The translations under genes and the position numbers were made by a program. A DNA stretch of 64,000 bases from Tetrahymena thermophila SB210 (taxonomy: Eukaryota > Ciliophora > Oligohymenophorea > Hymenostomatida > Tetrahymenidae): NCBI RefSeq assembly GCF_000189635.1, contig NW_002476481.1, positions 62,001-126,000 on the forward strand, given 5' to 3'. The stretch's first letter is position 1, and each line of letters opens with the position of its first letter. Under the pieces are notes generated by a model. It ran no database searches and was not told the DNA's origin. It saw only the letters and a program-made list of their open reading frames with translations. Below are positions 13,078 to 26,887 of the stretch, piece after piece.

Positions 13078-14491
13078 TATATCTTAATAATATGTTAACT
13101 TCTATATATTTTTGTTTATATATTTTTATTATTTTTATTTTGTTTTCGCTACTATTGAGCCTATATTGTTCTTCAAATCTTTTTATACTTTTTTTTGGTC
13201 CTTTCTTCTTAATACCTAACTTAATTTGACTTTATCTTCTTTCTTTTTAATTTTGTTTTTATTTAATATTTTTTATCCTGTTCATATATTTGCTTAATGA
13301 GTTATCCATGCCAATACATTTATAATTTTCATTTATTCTTATTCCTTTCATTTATTCATTCATTTATAAACACATTGAAGCATACATATATATATTTATT
13401 TATTGATAGAGCTGATTTTTGATGTCTGCAAAATCAATAATAAATACAAGCAGTCAAAGCAAGCATCCACTATTATTTTATTTCATTTTTCATTTATTTT
13501 TATTTATTTATTATTATTATTACTACAAAATTTATAATCAAAAATGCTCACATAATCTATCTATACATGCATTTTCGTTTTTGCTTCAAATGGATATCTC
13601 TCACAAAATCATAATAAACCGATTTGCATTTCATTCATTATATCTTACTTAAAAATTTAAAATTTATTTTGCTTAAAATCTCAAATATTTAAATTCTACC
13701 ATCTGATAACTACCTCTTTTTATTGAATTCCTCAATACACTATGAATTTTTTATTTACTAAGAGACATTATTGCAATAAAAAATCCAACCATATAAAGGG
13801 GTAAGTTTATTAATTCTACTTAAAAAATTTAAATAAAAATAAATGCAGAATGAATATTTTATTAATTTGGATAAATTTTGATAAAAATAACTTTAGATAA
13901 TTTATTGCTATTTATTCCATTAGATTTCATTTCTAATAAAAATAATTATTTTAAAATTAAATTGATGTTTAATTAAATTTTATTTCATTTATCTAAAAAT
14001 AAAATAAAATATTTTAATTATTTTATACAAAATTAATTTTGTTCCAATTTTTTTGAATAAAAATATTAAAAATTATTTTTGATATTTATCAAATAAAAAA
14101 TTAAATCATTGTAAAATCAAATAAAAACATTTTTTTAAATTAATTTTTATCTGACTAAAATTATTATTTGTAAGTGAAATCATATTTAAAAAATTTATCT
14201 ATTAAAAAACAAAATATTTATCTTATATGCTAAATAATTAATTATTAACGTAATTATCAGTAATTAGCTATCATGTATATCATTTAAATTTGAGATTTCA
14301 GCAGATATTTTTATATTTGAAAAATAGTGATTTTGAATTTGCAAATTTTTGATTAGCCAATTTTTTTAATTAACTAATTAGTAGATTTGTGAGATTCTAT
14401 TAATATTTTTTACTTATTAAAATTCAATTTATATAATATAAAGCAGCTTAATTTATCATAACACATACTTATTTGTATTACTAATAAATCA
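13078..14491. other. Intergenic, AT-rich (divergent promoter region)
   Basis: About 1.4 kb between the Cbf5 start (minus) and the coiled-coil gene start (plus), so it should contain both promoters. Small standard-code frames occur here but have no gene-like composition. I see no RNA gene. Confidence 0.5.
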
Positions 14492-16277
14492 ATGGTATCA
14501 AGATCCTTCTGTATAGGTACTAAAAACTTGAATAGTTTTGATAACGAAGATGAAGAAGATGATCTACTTAGTAAAAAAGATGTAGAAAGACTCACAAATT
14601 TGTGGAAAACCATGAAAGATGTAAAAAAAATTAATTAAATTTATCATTATAAAGATAGAAAAAAATATTAAATAAATAGAGTAAAAAGCATCTGAATAAT
14701 AGCAAAACGAACATAAATGCAAGCTTTTTGAATACTAATGCGCCTCATCATTTGAATAACTCTTTTAATAATCATACTATGAAATAAAATGATGATTCTA
14801 TTTGCGAGTAATTTGATAACAATAACAACAATGATATTTCTTTAAATATCTCTAAAATTCCTCATATACCAAAATAAACAGATGCAATTTTACTCCAAAA
14901 AGCTAAAGACTCAAATAAGCTTTTAATCAGAAAAGTTAAAGAATAGGAAGTTGAATTGGAGTAGTGCCATTAAAAAATTGCAAAATTAGTCAGTTAAAAT
15001 TAAACTCAAACGAAATAAATCAGCGAGTTATCATAAAAGCTTGAATAATACGCTATCAGTTAAAAAGAAGTAACTTTAATTATGAATTCACATGCTAAAA
15101 ATTAATTTAAAATTTAAATCAAAAGATATTGGAAAAATCTAGACTTAACACAAACATGATAGAGCAAAGTCTAGAGGATAAAGACAGAATTATGGAGGAT
15201 TTGAAAACTCAGCTTTAAGAATCAAAGGACTAAGTACAAAGAATGATAAACTCAAACAAAGAAATAATGAATGAAAATTCTAAATTAATTGAATAGTTAG
15301 AAAGCAAAACAGTTGAAAATGAAAGGATTAAGGATAGATTGCAATAGGTAATTTTTTTTTTTTTCATTTTTTATAAAAAATTAATTTATTTTTTCAATTT
15401 ATTTCGATTTGAAAAAAATTATTTTAGAAATATTTATTGACTGAAAAAATATTATAATTTATTTTGACGTAAATAGGTTGAGAAATATTTGGAAGAAATA
15501 TATAATGAAAAATAAGCTAATGGGGTTAATTAAGTAGAAATGGATTATTTAAAATCAGATATTGAAAGATTATTAAAATTATTAAAATCAACTTAAGAAG
15601 TAAATTAATTAGCTTTAATATTTTAAATTCATTTTCAAAAATTATTTCAAATTTAGTATAAGGAACTTTCATTTATGGCAGAAGAAAGTATGTCAATTAG
15701 ATATCTAAAGAATAATCCCAGCTTTTTGAAGAATTATAAATCAAACAATTAGAATTCTTCATCTGTTGATTTAAAGTAAAGCACCATTAAGAGAAATTGC
15801 TGTGGTTGTTCTGCCTAGGTAAAACAGTAGGAAGTAAATGAAAAACAGCTTTGGGTTCCAAAGGATGCATTCTAATTTGCATTTTAAATAAGCTAAAAAT
15901 ACAATAAAAGACTAACAGAAGAAATAATTGAAGAACTACTATATGGATTAAACTAAATATGGTCAAATAGAGAAAAAACTATAGTTGATAAACTCAAAAG
16001 ATAATATGAAACAGAAAACAAAGAGCTTAAAAAATAACTGAATAAAAATCTCACTTATGATGAAGTTTAAGCAAAAAAAAAGATTTAAAGATTAAAATCC
16101 GAATTAAGTAAAACAAGGAAAGAAAATGACTTCAGTACTCTCAACACAACTCTTCCTTTGCCGTAAAAGACTTTGAAATTAAATTTATCTTTAACAAGTC
16201 CTACTTAAAAAAAATAATTATATAATTTTAAATATTTATTTTAAGATTTTAGAATAAAGAATTTTAGATTTACTTGA
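14492..16277 (+). CDS. Coiled-coil protein with a Cys cluster, unknown function
   Basis: Modelled as exons 14492-14620, 14680-15069, 15126-15347, 15477-15599 and 15657-16277, which join in phase into 494 residues. Intron 2 (15070-15125) is inferred: without it the frame shifts, and its 3' site is AAG rather than TAG, so an assembly indel is the alternative. The product is acidic at the N-terminus (NEDEEDDLLSKK), then long Gln/Glu/Lys-rich coiled coil. A compact CCGC motif (KRNCCGCSAQ) precedes a helical block (AFQFAFQISQKYNKRLTEEI). I do not recognise the family; the style fits a cytoskeletal or ciliary component. The terminal TGA may not be the true end: a donor near 16192 would splice in phase to the next exons at 16389, making one gene with the following entry. 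Confidence 0.6.
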
Positions 16278-16408
16278 TTATATTATTTTTTTATTAATTG
16301 GAGAATGCTTTAATTAATTATTTAAAATAAATTATTTTTTTATTTATTGGACAAGATTTTAATAATTTAAAATATTTAAAAAAAGACCTAGTAGAGGAAG
16401 CAGCTTAA

Positions 16409-17506
16409 ATGGCAACTCTCATTAGTGTAAATAGTAAGAAAAGATTATTTACTTTTAAGATGCAATTAGATTATTTTAGGAGTACGAGTCTGAAATAAGA
16501 ATTGGCAAAGAAGAATTGTAAGAAGCCAAGAACAAAATAAGATAAATAGAAGAAGATGCCTCTTTGTATGATAAGGTTATTTACATGGAAGGAGCTCTAT
16601 GGATGATTGAAAAAATATTAGCTGATGTTAATAAAGTAAAGCAGTAGTCATTTAACTAGTTAAATTAATATTAATTGGATTTAGACAAGCTCCTTCTGGT
16701 TACCAACAATAACTCTGAAGAAGAAATAGATGTCAATGCTGTATTAAAATTAACAAAGAATTTAGTCTCTGCTCTTTCTCACTTAAACCAATCTTTGAAT
16801 GAAAAATATCATAATTTAAAAGATTCCACTTAAAAGTAAATTGAAAAAAGCAGCAAGGCTTAACATAAATTGAAAAAGTAAAGAAAAGCAGATACTAATT
16901 AGCATAATTAAGAGAACATAAATACTATGAACAGTTTAAATAAAAATGCTCATAGCTAATACGATGATGACTATGAAAAAGAGTAGAATATAAATTCAGC
17001 AGTTATATCACCAATAAGCATAAATAACCATAAATAATACCATTCTTATAACAATGTTGAGTCTAATACTACAACTTAAAGAGTTGTCGCTTCAAATTTA
17101 ATCCCTTAAGTTTACAACTCTAACAGTGTTTACTCATCTAATCATAATATAAATAATTATTTATCTGAGCACAATTAAAACACTCATATCAATCATAAAA
17201 GTGCCAATAATATAGACTCTTCCTCTCACAGATAAAATAACCACTATTCCGCAATAAGTACACCTATATAATAATATTACTCTAGCAGCCACTCAGGATA
17301 ATATAATTCCAGATTAAAAGATATATTTGATGATTCTATAAGTAATTTATTTATCTATTTTATTTAATTCTATTCTGCTTTATGCTTCTAAAAAAATTTT
17401 AATTTTAATAATAAATTTGCAAAAATATTTAAATAAAAAATTTATCTTAAAAATAGATTAAAGACCTATCTAAGAAAAATAAAATAGAAACTTCATAGAG
17501 TAATGA
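16409..17506 (+). CDS. Coiled-coil, Gln/Asn-rich protein (separate gene or 3' exons of the previous one)
   Basis: A coding frame runs through 16480-17341, preceded by a small exon ending at 16426 (intron 16427-16479) and probably followed by a short last exon 17457-17506 after an intron at 17342-17456. From ATG 16409 this gives about 309 residues. The first part is Glu/Lys-rich coiled coil (EYESEIRIGKEELQEAKNKI), the rest is low-complexity Asn/Ser/Gln. The same frame is open upstream of the ATG (DLVEEAAQ), and it joins in phase to the preceding gene through a possible GT..AAG intron, so this may be the C-terminal part of that gene. Function unknown. Confidence 0.55.
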
Positions 17507-18254
17507 AAGAATATTTTGAATAGTATTGTAAATTCTAATAAAAATAGAAAATTGTTTTTTTTTGTTTTTATATTTATTAATAAATGTATATTTTATTTAT
17601 TTTTAGATAGATCATTAAAATTAATTATTCATATCTTGTTTTTATTTTCATTTTTAAATATTCTAAACAAAAAATCTTAAAATTTTGACATTTTAAATTA
17701 ATACAAACTAATTTGGTTAAAAATTTAAGGGTGTGTTATGAGAAATTAATGTATTATATCAATTAATTTTGATAGAGGAATTTTATTTCAGTTATAAATT
17801 TTAAAATAAAGTATTTGATAGTGATTTGAGGTTATGCAAATAATTTTAATTGTATATTTAGTAATTACATAGTTGTTATATAAATATATATTTACAGTTA
17901 GAAAGTATTTTATTTAATAATTTAATATTTCTTTACAGCTTTAATAGTTTAAAAATACCATTTATTGCTTTTATTTTTTTTGCTAATATATTTTATAAAT
18001 TGAAAAGAAAGAGTAAATAAAAAGATAGATAATTAATTAATTTGAGAGAATGAAAGATAAATAAATTGTTATGAGGGATTGATTTTAAGGGATATTATAA
18101 GATAATTTTTCGTTTTCATAAGTTTAGTACAGTCATATTTCCTATTCTTTTTGTTAGAAGATTAGCTGCTAACATTTTTTACTTTAAATTATCATAAGAG
18201 AAATTAAATTATTTTCTTTTTGTAGAGTCTTAGCTGTATCTGTTTGTGTATAGA
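17507..18254. other. Intergenic between convergent genes
   Basis: About 750 AT-rich bases between the 3' ends of the coiled-coil gene and the CEP164-like gene. If the CEP164-like gene has one more intron, its last few codons would lie at about 18180-18220. Nothing else is seen. Confidence 0.4.
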
Positions 18255-21200
18255 TCATTATTTAACTTATTTATTTTAAAAAATTAGAAATAAATAAACA
18301 TTAAAATACAATTTATTTATTACCTGTTGTTTCATATTTTTAAGCCAGTTTGTGTGTTCCTCAAAAATTTAATCAAGTTGTTCAGCATCTGTATACAAAA
18401 AATTTTAATACTTGCTATGTTTTCTTGAGTTTAGGTTTATATTGTTATCTTCTTAAATAAATTATTTCTCTAACTAATACAACTACAGCTATTTATCGAG
18501 CTACTGCTTATATTAAGTTTGATAGTTGCTTAGTTGGAAATTTGTTGTAAAGTCACCATAATTTTAAGATAGATCAAATGTTCTTTATAGAAGCTCCTCG
18601 ATTGACATATTTCCCTTACTGTGATCTGCTATCTATTGATTTTCTCTTATCTAAATTATTTTTTATTAGTTAAAATATTTTTAATTTTAAAAATAGACCT
18701 ATTTAGAATCTCAAAAATTTATTTAATTCAATTTTTTAACAATAAAAAAACTAAAATATTTTAATATCAATTTAAAAACACTGATAAAATATTTCACATA
18801 GAGTTAAATTAATTTGCATAACCAAAAGAAAAATTATTTATACTTGTTTGTTGAGCTTTGGATAAACATATTAAACCACGGATTTTTAATAATGGTCAAT
18901 TTTTTAAGAAAGTTCTTCTTGAGTAAAGTTTCCTGATTCAAGCAAATCTTCAATTTAAAATAAAGCTTCTTCTCTGTTTTAAAGGAATTTTTAATTTTGT
19001 CTTGTTATTTAAACATCTTAATTAAAAGCGTCTGTAAGTTGCTACAATTTATTTTTCATAACTTTAATTTTGTTTTGGCTTTCTTAAGTTTAATGAGAAT
19101 TAGATTCTATCAACTGAACTTATTGTTTCATTTTATTTTTTTCATATTGTAAAAATTCATACGATTTTTTTATGATAATTTTATCAAATCTCAGCTCTTC
19201 TTTTAATTAATCAATTTGCTGCCATTCTTCATCTAGAAATTAAATTAAAGGATCTTCAGCATTTTATTGCTGTTAATCATCTTAGAATTATTGTTATTCG
19301 TTTTCTTCATCTTCACCTTAAGTTTCTTCTGCTAGGGATAGCTAATTGTGTATCATAATTTACTAGTTGTGAGATTAACCATTACTACTCCTTCTATAGC
19401 TTAAGTCTTATCTTTGAAGTGGCATATTATTTTAATAAAACTCTTCGTTATCGTTTTCTAAGTTTTCCTCTCTGTCATGAGGTGCTTTATTAATTTAGTT
19501 TCTTATATTTTCAGAATCTCCGATATATTTTTATCTTTATTGCTCTTATGTAAATGAGTCATGAAAATCATCATCACTATCATCATCTGGAAATATAACT
19601 CTGTTAGAATGAGGAGGATTATTTTAATCTTAATTAAACTAATTCTGCTAAGCGTGATTATGTTCTATCCTCTCTTAGTTTTTTTAGTGTGCTAATTACT
19701 GAAGATTTTAGTGGAGATAAGTAGATATGGGCTCTTATTAATCTTAATCACTAGTGATATACATATTGTTATAATTATGATGATTTTACTAATGTTTTGT
19801 TGAAACTTAATTTAATCCACCTTCTTAATTTTTACTCATATTCATGTTCATTTATAAATTATTGATTTATAAAGGCAAATCATACTTTTTATTTGATGAT
19901 TATTTATATTAACTGTTAGAATTAAATAAATTTTAAGAATTTATTAAGCCTTTTTAAGCAGTATAAGATATCATTTTCCCATAGCTATCAATTTGTTCAG
20001 ATTTTTTATCTGATAATTATTTCAAGAAATCTACTCTGTTTTCAGATTGCAATAAATCTTGTATCATAAGCTATTTACTCATCTCATTTTGGATATATTT
20101 TTATTACTATTTAACTAATTTTAGGTCTTACTTCTTCAAGTTAACACTTTGGTGAAGTTCATCTAATACTTTTTGTTGCTGAATATCTATGTTGCTATTA
20201 TAATTGCTATTAAATGACTAATTTAGCAGTTTTTGATTTTCTTTCTCAAGCTCAGTTCTTAAATCATTTATTCTTTTTAGTCCTAACACTTCATAATTCT
20301 ATTAAAAAAAAAATATTATTTTCACTTGAAATAAAAAAATTAAAACAAAAATAAAACAATTTTCTCCTCCAAAAAAAATTAAAAATAATACTTTGCATTA
20401 AAACTAAAATAAAAAATTCAAATTCAATCAATTTAAATCCAAGTGTTAAAACTTTATTTTAAATTTAACCCAATTAAGTTTCTATCAAAATCACTTAAAA
20501 AGAGGTTGATTCAAAAATGTTTATTTTCACTTCTCATTAAATAATTAATTAATAATAAAATAATTGTAAATAAAAATTAATTAAATTATTTAAATTTTTT
20601 TATATTAACTCAAATATTTATTACTTTTATTTTAGACTCATAATTATGCTTTATATCTTACAATTTAATTTCGTGGCTTTAGGTTAAATCATCCAATTAT
20701 TTTTAGAATAACTTTTGAGGCTCTTTTAATTTTTATTTGATTAAACCATCTATAAAATCTTGCTCTTCTCTTTTTATTTTTTCTTCTAAGAGAATCTACT
20801 GTTCTTATTGAAATTTTCTTAATTTATCAGAAATTTTATTCATTTCTTCAGTTTTTTTAACATCGTATTTCCTTTAATATAAATCTTTTAGCTAGATTTT
20901 TTTTTAAAAGATTTCTTTTTACACATCTTTTTCATCTCTATTAATAAGCTAAATAAATAAATGAATAACATAAATTTTTATTAAAGAAAAATAATTACTT
21001 TATATATCCTGTTTTCTTCTTCTTCAAGTTCTTTTATATAATTTTATTATATTTGCTAATATTCTAATTAGATATCAGCATCTGCTTCTTCAAGCTTTTT
21101 TAATTATTGATATTGCAATTCAACTTCTAATTCTTAAAATTTTTAATTTAGCCTTTTTTTAGATAATTCTATTTTATCTTTATTTGCTATTATAAGCTCT

Positions 21201-22763
21201 TCCCTTTTCTTCTTTTGCTTTTTTTACTCTTCTATCTTGTATTGATACTAATTTTATTTGTCTTCTTGATATTAGTCTAATTCATATTGGTAATCTTCTT
21301 TGGCTCTTTTGTTTGTGCTTTCCACATTTTCTTCGTGTTGTTATTTAATTTGCTTAATTTGCTTCTCCATTTCTAAAATCAATTCATTGTATTTTTCCTT
21401 CCTAACTTTTTCTTTAATTTAAGATAGCTTTTTTTAAACTTCTGATTATTTTTTGCTCTTTTCTTCTTAAAACTCTTCTCTTTTGTTTTTCTGTTTGATT
21501 TAGTCTGTATCCTTCTTTTATTCATACTCATCTTTTTTTGATTTTAACTGTTTTTCATATTCTTCAATCTGATTTTGATATTACTTTTTTAAATAATTTT
21601 CAAAGAAATGCAATTCTTCTTCTATTTAATCATCATTCATAGCATCAGATTATTCCGTGTACATAGGAGCTCTTTACTTATTCTCATTCAAGTTATTATT
21701 GCTTTCACCTGCTAAACCTTCTACCCTGCTTTAATTCATTGAACTTCTCATATAATTATTTTAATCATATTAATTTTCTTCAAAAGACTAAAAGCTAGTT
21801 TCATTTTTTTAAAAAGAATTGCCTTTATTAATTTTGTTATTTGAAGTCATACCATTCCCACTTTGTTCATCAAATATGAATACTTCATTAGAAGTTTAGT
21901 GATTTTATATATTAGAAGAATATTGTCCTTAAGCATAAATGCTTTTACTTAGCATAATGCTGTCATTATTTTAAAAATTACTTTAATTAATGCTATCATT
22001 TTTCATAACACTCTCATTTTTCTAGGGCATTTGCTTATTATTGCTTCCAAAATTTTAAAGTTAAATTGAATTATTTTTACTACCACTTGCTAATAAAGAG
22101 TTATTATTATTTAGCACACTGCTTTACAAATTATTTTTACTTAACAACAAAGAATTATTATTTGAAGACGAAAGTATTCCTTTAGGCTTCAAAGCCCCTA
22201 ATTGTGTTGGTGGATTAAGTTTCTAAGGAGGAACATTAAAGCTGTTTTTGCCAAATGTTTCTTGTTAATTTCTACTTTACATATTGTTTTACTGCTACTT
22301 CTTTTAAGAATTTTTTGTTTTAGCCTTCAAAAACTCATTTTTATAAAACTCATCACAAGGATGCACAAAGGTCATCTCATTTGTGATTTAATTAACATAA
22401 AATATTTCCCCTTTTGAATTCCTCATAGCTCTCCAAGGCTTAGGTAGAGGTGCCTTTAATCCCTCTCTAGCAATATAGAAAAATTCCCTATCGACCCTAG
22501 AATCCATTCCCAAGTATTCTGCATACTCAATAATTTCTTGATAAATATAAAATTGATATTAATTTTAAGAAATATATTATTTTTGACATATTAATTTAAT
22601 TAAGTATTATACCCTCTTCGCTTGGGTCATAATTCGAATCTATATCTTCCTCTAAAGGGATAGTTCCCTCTTCATCCATATCATCATATTCATCTTCATC
22701 ATTATCATTGCCATACTAATTATAATAAGTAGATTACTATGGCGCAGGATATTTTCCAAACAT
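18255..22763 (-). CDS. CEP164: CEP164-like WW-domain basal-body distal-appendage protein
   Basis: Five exons on the minus strand (22763-22613, 22536-20999, 20948-20625, 20298-18844, 18650-18255) join in phase into 1,287 residues. The N-terminus matches CEP164: an acidic leader, SEEEIIEYAEYLGMD (48-62), AREGLKAPLPKPW (73-85), then the WW domain with GEIFYVNQ and HPCDEFY (109-115). The family's second WW tryptophan (normally before DHPCDE) is Phe107 here. The rest is long coiled coil and Asn/Gln-rich linker, as in CEP164. In animals CEP164 sits on distal appendages and recruits TTBK2 for ciliogenesis; a basal-body role fits a ciliate. The 3' end is uncertain: an in-phase GTAATA..ACAG intron starting near 18320 would replace the last 22 codons with a short basic tail. 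Confidence 0.88.
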
Positions 22764-23240
22764 TATTAGCAACTTAAACCAAACAAGTTGTTTCAATTAA
22801 CGCTTGTAAATTTGTTAAATTATTGGTCTGTTTTTCTATCAACTGCACAGCTATTAAACAAAAACTTAATTAAATGTATTCTATTTAATATTCAACACAA
22901 TATTTGATATAACAATGATTAATTAATTTTTTGATTTCAGAAAATAACATACAAATGCTTGCTTTCTAATCAGCTTTAATTTCAAAATTAAAAAGTATTA
23001 AATATTTAATCTCTTTTCAAGCTATTTTTTTAACAATAATTAATTAGTTAATTAAATATCTATCTATCAATCTAATTGAATCATTTTTTAATACAAATTT
23101 CTATCAAATTTTTTATCATTTCAATATTTTTAAAATCTTAAACTGTCCAAATTTTAGATCAAAAACAAAGAATTATACTGTTAAAAAGTTTTTACTAAAG
23201 TTAAAACAGGAAAGCTCATTTCTTTAATTAAATATACAAA
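22764..23240. promoter_or_regulatory. Divergent promoter region, CEP164-like / acidic protein genes
   Basis: The 477 bases separate the start codons of two head-to-head genes and must hold both promoters. It is AT-rich throughout. I see no specific motif that I can name. Confidence 0.45.
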
Positions 23241-25020
23241 ATGTCTGAATTAGCATAGAACGAGTAAGCAAGCGATATTCAAGATTAAAGCAATTCAACA
23301 AAGGTGGAAAAAGAATCAATTTAGCCGAATTAAAAAAGAGAGGAGAAAGTAGATGAATAATAATAGTAAGAAGGAGAAGGAGAAGAGGAAGAAGATGGTG
23401 AAGATGAAGAATATGAAGACGAGGAAGAAGAAGAATTCTAAATTGCAGATTTTTCAAAAGTAGAAAAAGCAGAAAAGTTAATAAAACATATTATGAAGGA
23501 TAAAGAACTTGAATATAGAGTAAAATATTAATTTTGAGCAAATATAAATTCATTTTCATTCAATAATATTAATGCAGTTTTTGCTGGAAATAAAATCTAA
23601 AAACTATGACGAAGCAGAGTTTATGGCTGCTAAAAGTATGCATTTTATTTAACTATAACTTTGGCTATATTTACTTATTATTGATAAAAATATTAGTTCT
23701 TGCTAAAGACCCTAATAATGAAACTTTTCTCCTTTTTTGGGACATGCTTAGAAAGTATAAATAAGATTGTAATTAATAAATTATTCAATATTTATTTATT
23801 CTTTTCTATATTATAAAATTTACTGCTTTATTAATTTTTTAGAAGATTATTTGTAAAAAATAACTACAAATCAATGAAAATATCTCAAAATATTTTAACT
23901 ATTAACTAAATATTTATTAATCAATATAGTTTATCAGATGGATGAGGAAGAGTAATAAGCTGAAGAGGAAGAAGAAGAAGTAGAGGAGGAGGAAGAATGG
24001 GATGAAGAAGAAGAAGTAGATGAATATGACTATAATGATGGGGAAGAATATGAAGATGAATATGAAGTAGACGATGATGAAGATGGCTGGAAAACAGAAG
24101 ATGAGTATGACACAGATGAGTTAGAAGATGAAGAAGAAGAGGAAGAGGAAAATAACGATGAAGAAGAAGATGAAGAAGAGGAAGAAGAAGAAGAATAAGA
24201 AGGAAGTGAATATGAAGAAGAAGAAGAGTAAGAAAATGATGAAGAAATAGAAAAAGAATAAAAGGACTCAGTTACTAATATAAATTTAGAATCTTAATAA
24301 TTAAAAAAACCTGTTATTACTAAAAAGAAAGAGAGAAATGCTAAAACAGAGCTAATTTAACCATTTGTTTAAAAGCAAGAGATTTAAAGCTCAAGTTAAA
24401 AATTAGATTCTAAAAGCATCTCAAATACATAGAAGTTAACTTTAAAGTAATCAGATGTTAAATCAACAAATAAATAGTAAATAGTACTTACAAAGGAAGT
24501 TAAACCTCCATTAAAACCAATATCTGGTAAATAGCCTGGAATAAAATCATAATCTATTTCCTCTGCCTTTGATATAAAATCAAAAACAACTCAATTTATA
24601 CCTACAACAGCTACTTTTAATAATGTCAAAAGACCTCCTTCTTCATCATCTGTTTAGTCATAAAATAACAACAATAGTAATAGACCTCCTTCTTCTAGCT
24701 CTATTAAATCTGCAAATAATTATAATATAAATAATAGACCACCTTCTTCAAGCTCAATTTAATCTGCTAAAGAAGTAACACATAAAAGAAATTCATCATA
24801 ATCAGCAAGAGATAAAAAAATTCCTTCCCTTAACTCTTTAGGTTCAGATATTTAGAAATTACCTCCTATAAATAATAATAATAATCTCCCAACTTTAGGA
24901 GAAATTAAAAAAAGTATTTCATCAATATCATCTGCTTCTACATAAATAACTACACAGAAAAGACCCTCCTCAAGAGATTACAGGGGTTCTAAATCAATTT
25001 CTACAACAAATTATAAATGA
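23241..25020 (+). CDS. Acidic protein with short helical domain, possibly ERICH2-like
   Basis: Four exons (23241-23519, 23578-23635, 23697-23768, 23930-25020) join in phase into 499 residues. An acidic leader is followed at about residues 77-135 by a helical segment (FLLEIKSKNYDEAEF, AKDPNNETFLLFWDML) resembling a single TPR-like hairpin. A long Glu/Asp block comes next (about 138-235), then a Ser/Pro/Asn/Gln-rich basic tail with a repeated RPPSSSS motif three times. The order helical hairpin then Glu-rich tract recalls the small glutamate-rich protein ERICH2, but I cannot confirm this. It is divergently paired with the CEP164-like gene, which may mean co-expression in cilia formation (inference). 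Confidence 0.75.
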
Positions 25021-26887
25021 GAGAATAGCTTAAAAGCATTTTTTACATAACTTTGTGGAAAAAAATATTTAAACAAAATTTATTTATTTGATGTTATAAA
25101 TAAATAAATATAGCCATAACTATAAAAAGATAGATGAAGAAATGTTCAAAATTAAAAAAAAAGTTGTAAGTAATAATCAATTTTAGTTAAAATGTAATTA
25201 AATATTTGATTTATATTTATTTTAAATCATTGAATCAGCTTTTGACCTGTTGTAAAAATAGAAATTAAATTACTAAAAATTTAATTGCTTTGTTATTTAA
25301 AACTTCTAATTTGATTACCTTATTAATTTTATGCTAAAAAACTATAAAATAATAAGAAGAAGATAATTTGTATATTTTGTTCATACTATACATACAAATT
25401 ATTTTAGTTATTTCTCAGTACTTTTTTATCTATTAATTTATTTTTGGTTTAGCTAAACAAATTTTAATTTATTTACTTTAAATTCTTAATAATATATTTC
25501 TAAACTATATAAATATCATTTATAAAAGAAATTTATTAATCATTTATTTAAAAATGTAAAATCATACAAAAAAAGTATTAAATTAAAAATTATTATGGTA
25601 TAAATTATTAAAGAAAGTTTATATCTAAAAATAACAAAAATAATAATTGATTTAATTAAAAAATCTAATTATCGCTAATTCATAAAACAAATTCTTATAA
25701 AAAGGCATAAAGAGTAATTTATTTCTTAGAAGAACTAAGTAATTTAGCAAACTAAAAAATTAATTATATGTATTTAAATTTATTTATAAATACTAAAGTA
25801 AATTTGAATTTCAACTAGTAATTTGTAATTTGTTAAAAAATATATAAGAAACAACTGATTAAAATTCTTTAATATTGGTGTTCAATTCATAATGAATTTT
25901 ATGCTTTAGTTTTATCTTTATTTTTATACTTTTGTCTTATTTTGAAAAAAATATTTAGCTTAACTATATAAACCTTATTTATAATTTGACTATTTAATTA
26001 AATTATACATTTAGTTCAAAATATTAAAGAAAAAAAGAAATTGAAAACTTTATGTAAAATTCAACGCTAATAAATGTTTTATTTTTTTTTTAGTTAATTA
26101 ATTGTGTTATTCTTAAAAGGAGTTAGAATTAAATAAAATATTTAAAATAAGGATTATTGATTTTATAAAGTAGCTTTTAGATTTATTTAAATTAATACCC
26201 CTTTTACCTACTTAATAAGCAGCTTAACTTAATATCTAAAGCTAAGAATTTAAAATATCAGTGTTACTGAAAATGGCAATGAAAGAAAATGAAATCTTTT
26301 ATACTAATCAAATACATTTAATAAAACATTCTCATAAACAAGCAAAAAATATTATTTTTTGAATGAATAAATAAGTATGGAATTAGTTTTTCAAAATGAT
26401 TTGCGAATAGACTTAAGTAAAATTAAAAATATTTGGAAAAAGAAACAAATAATGGAAAATTAAAGAAATCAAAGTGAAAAGAAAGTTGTGGGCTAAAATT
26501 TTTCTATTTGAAGAAAAGTTGTATTAGTACTAGTTTGTAATTAAAACAAACTAAAATATAAAAGAATTTCAATTATTATTGGTATTTATTTCAAAATTTT
26601 ATGACAAATAGTATGATATCATATTATTTAGAATCACACAATTATTAATTTAAATTATTTATCTTATAGGTAAGATTGAAATTTATAGAGTTAATAAAAA
26701 ATTTAATTAAGTCTTTATTGCTTACTTTTGTTTTATATGGATTTTTTTTAATTATTTGCATTAATTTATTTTTTGAAAGAAGAATAATCAGAATAAATAA
26801 TAAGTAAGTAAGTAAATAAATAAATTGCTCTATCAGCATATATAAATAGATAATATCAAGCAACTAACTAAAATTAGAAATTCTAAA
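25021..26887. other. Intergenic; left part of the duplicated unit (copy 1)
   Basis: The region from about 25560 to the A1 start is non-coding but clearly repeated upstream of A2 (about 32500-33772) and A4 (48122-49330). The stretch just before the ATG is the most conserved, with an ATATATAAATAGATA box about 50 bases upstream of the start in all three copies. The small frames in it are not genes. Confidence 0.65.
26800..26887 (+). promoter_or_regulatory. Conserved upstream block of gene A (copy 1)
   Basis: About 90 bases preceding the A1 start are nearly identical at 33680-33772 (A2) and 49240-49330 (A4): runs of TAAGTAAATAAA, then CTCTATCA, ATATATAAATAGATA and AACTAACTAA. Position and conservation suggest a core promoter and leader. 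A TATA-like role is inference. Confidence 0.55.

Noticed and set aside
20499-20513. AAAGAGGTTGATTCA, 13 of 15 bases of the complement of the Tetrahymena chromosome breakage sequence
   Set aside because: Two mismatches, inside an intron of the CEP164-like gene, with no sign of a telomere or chromosome end nearby.
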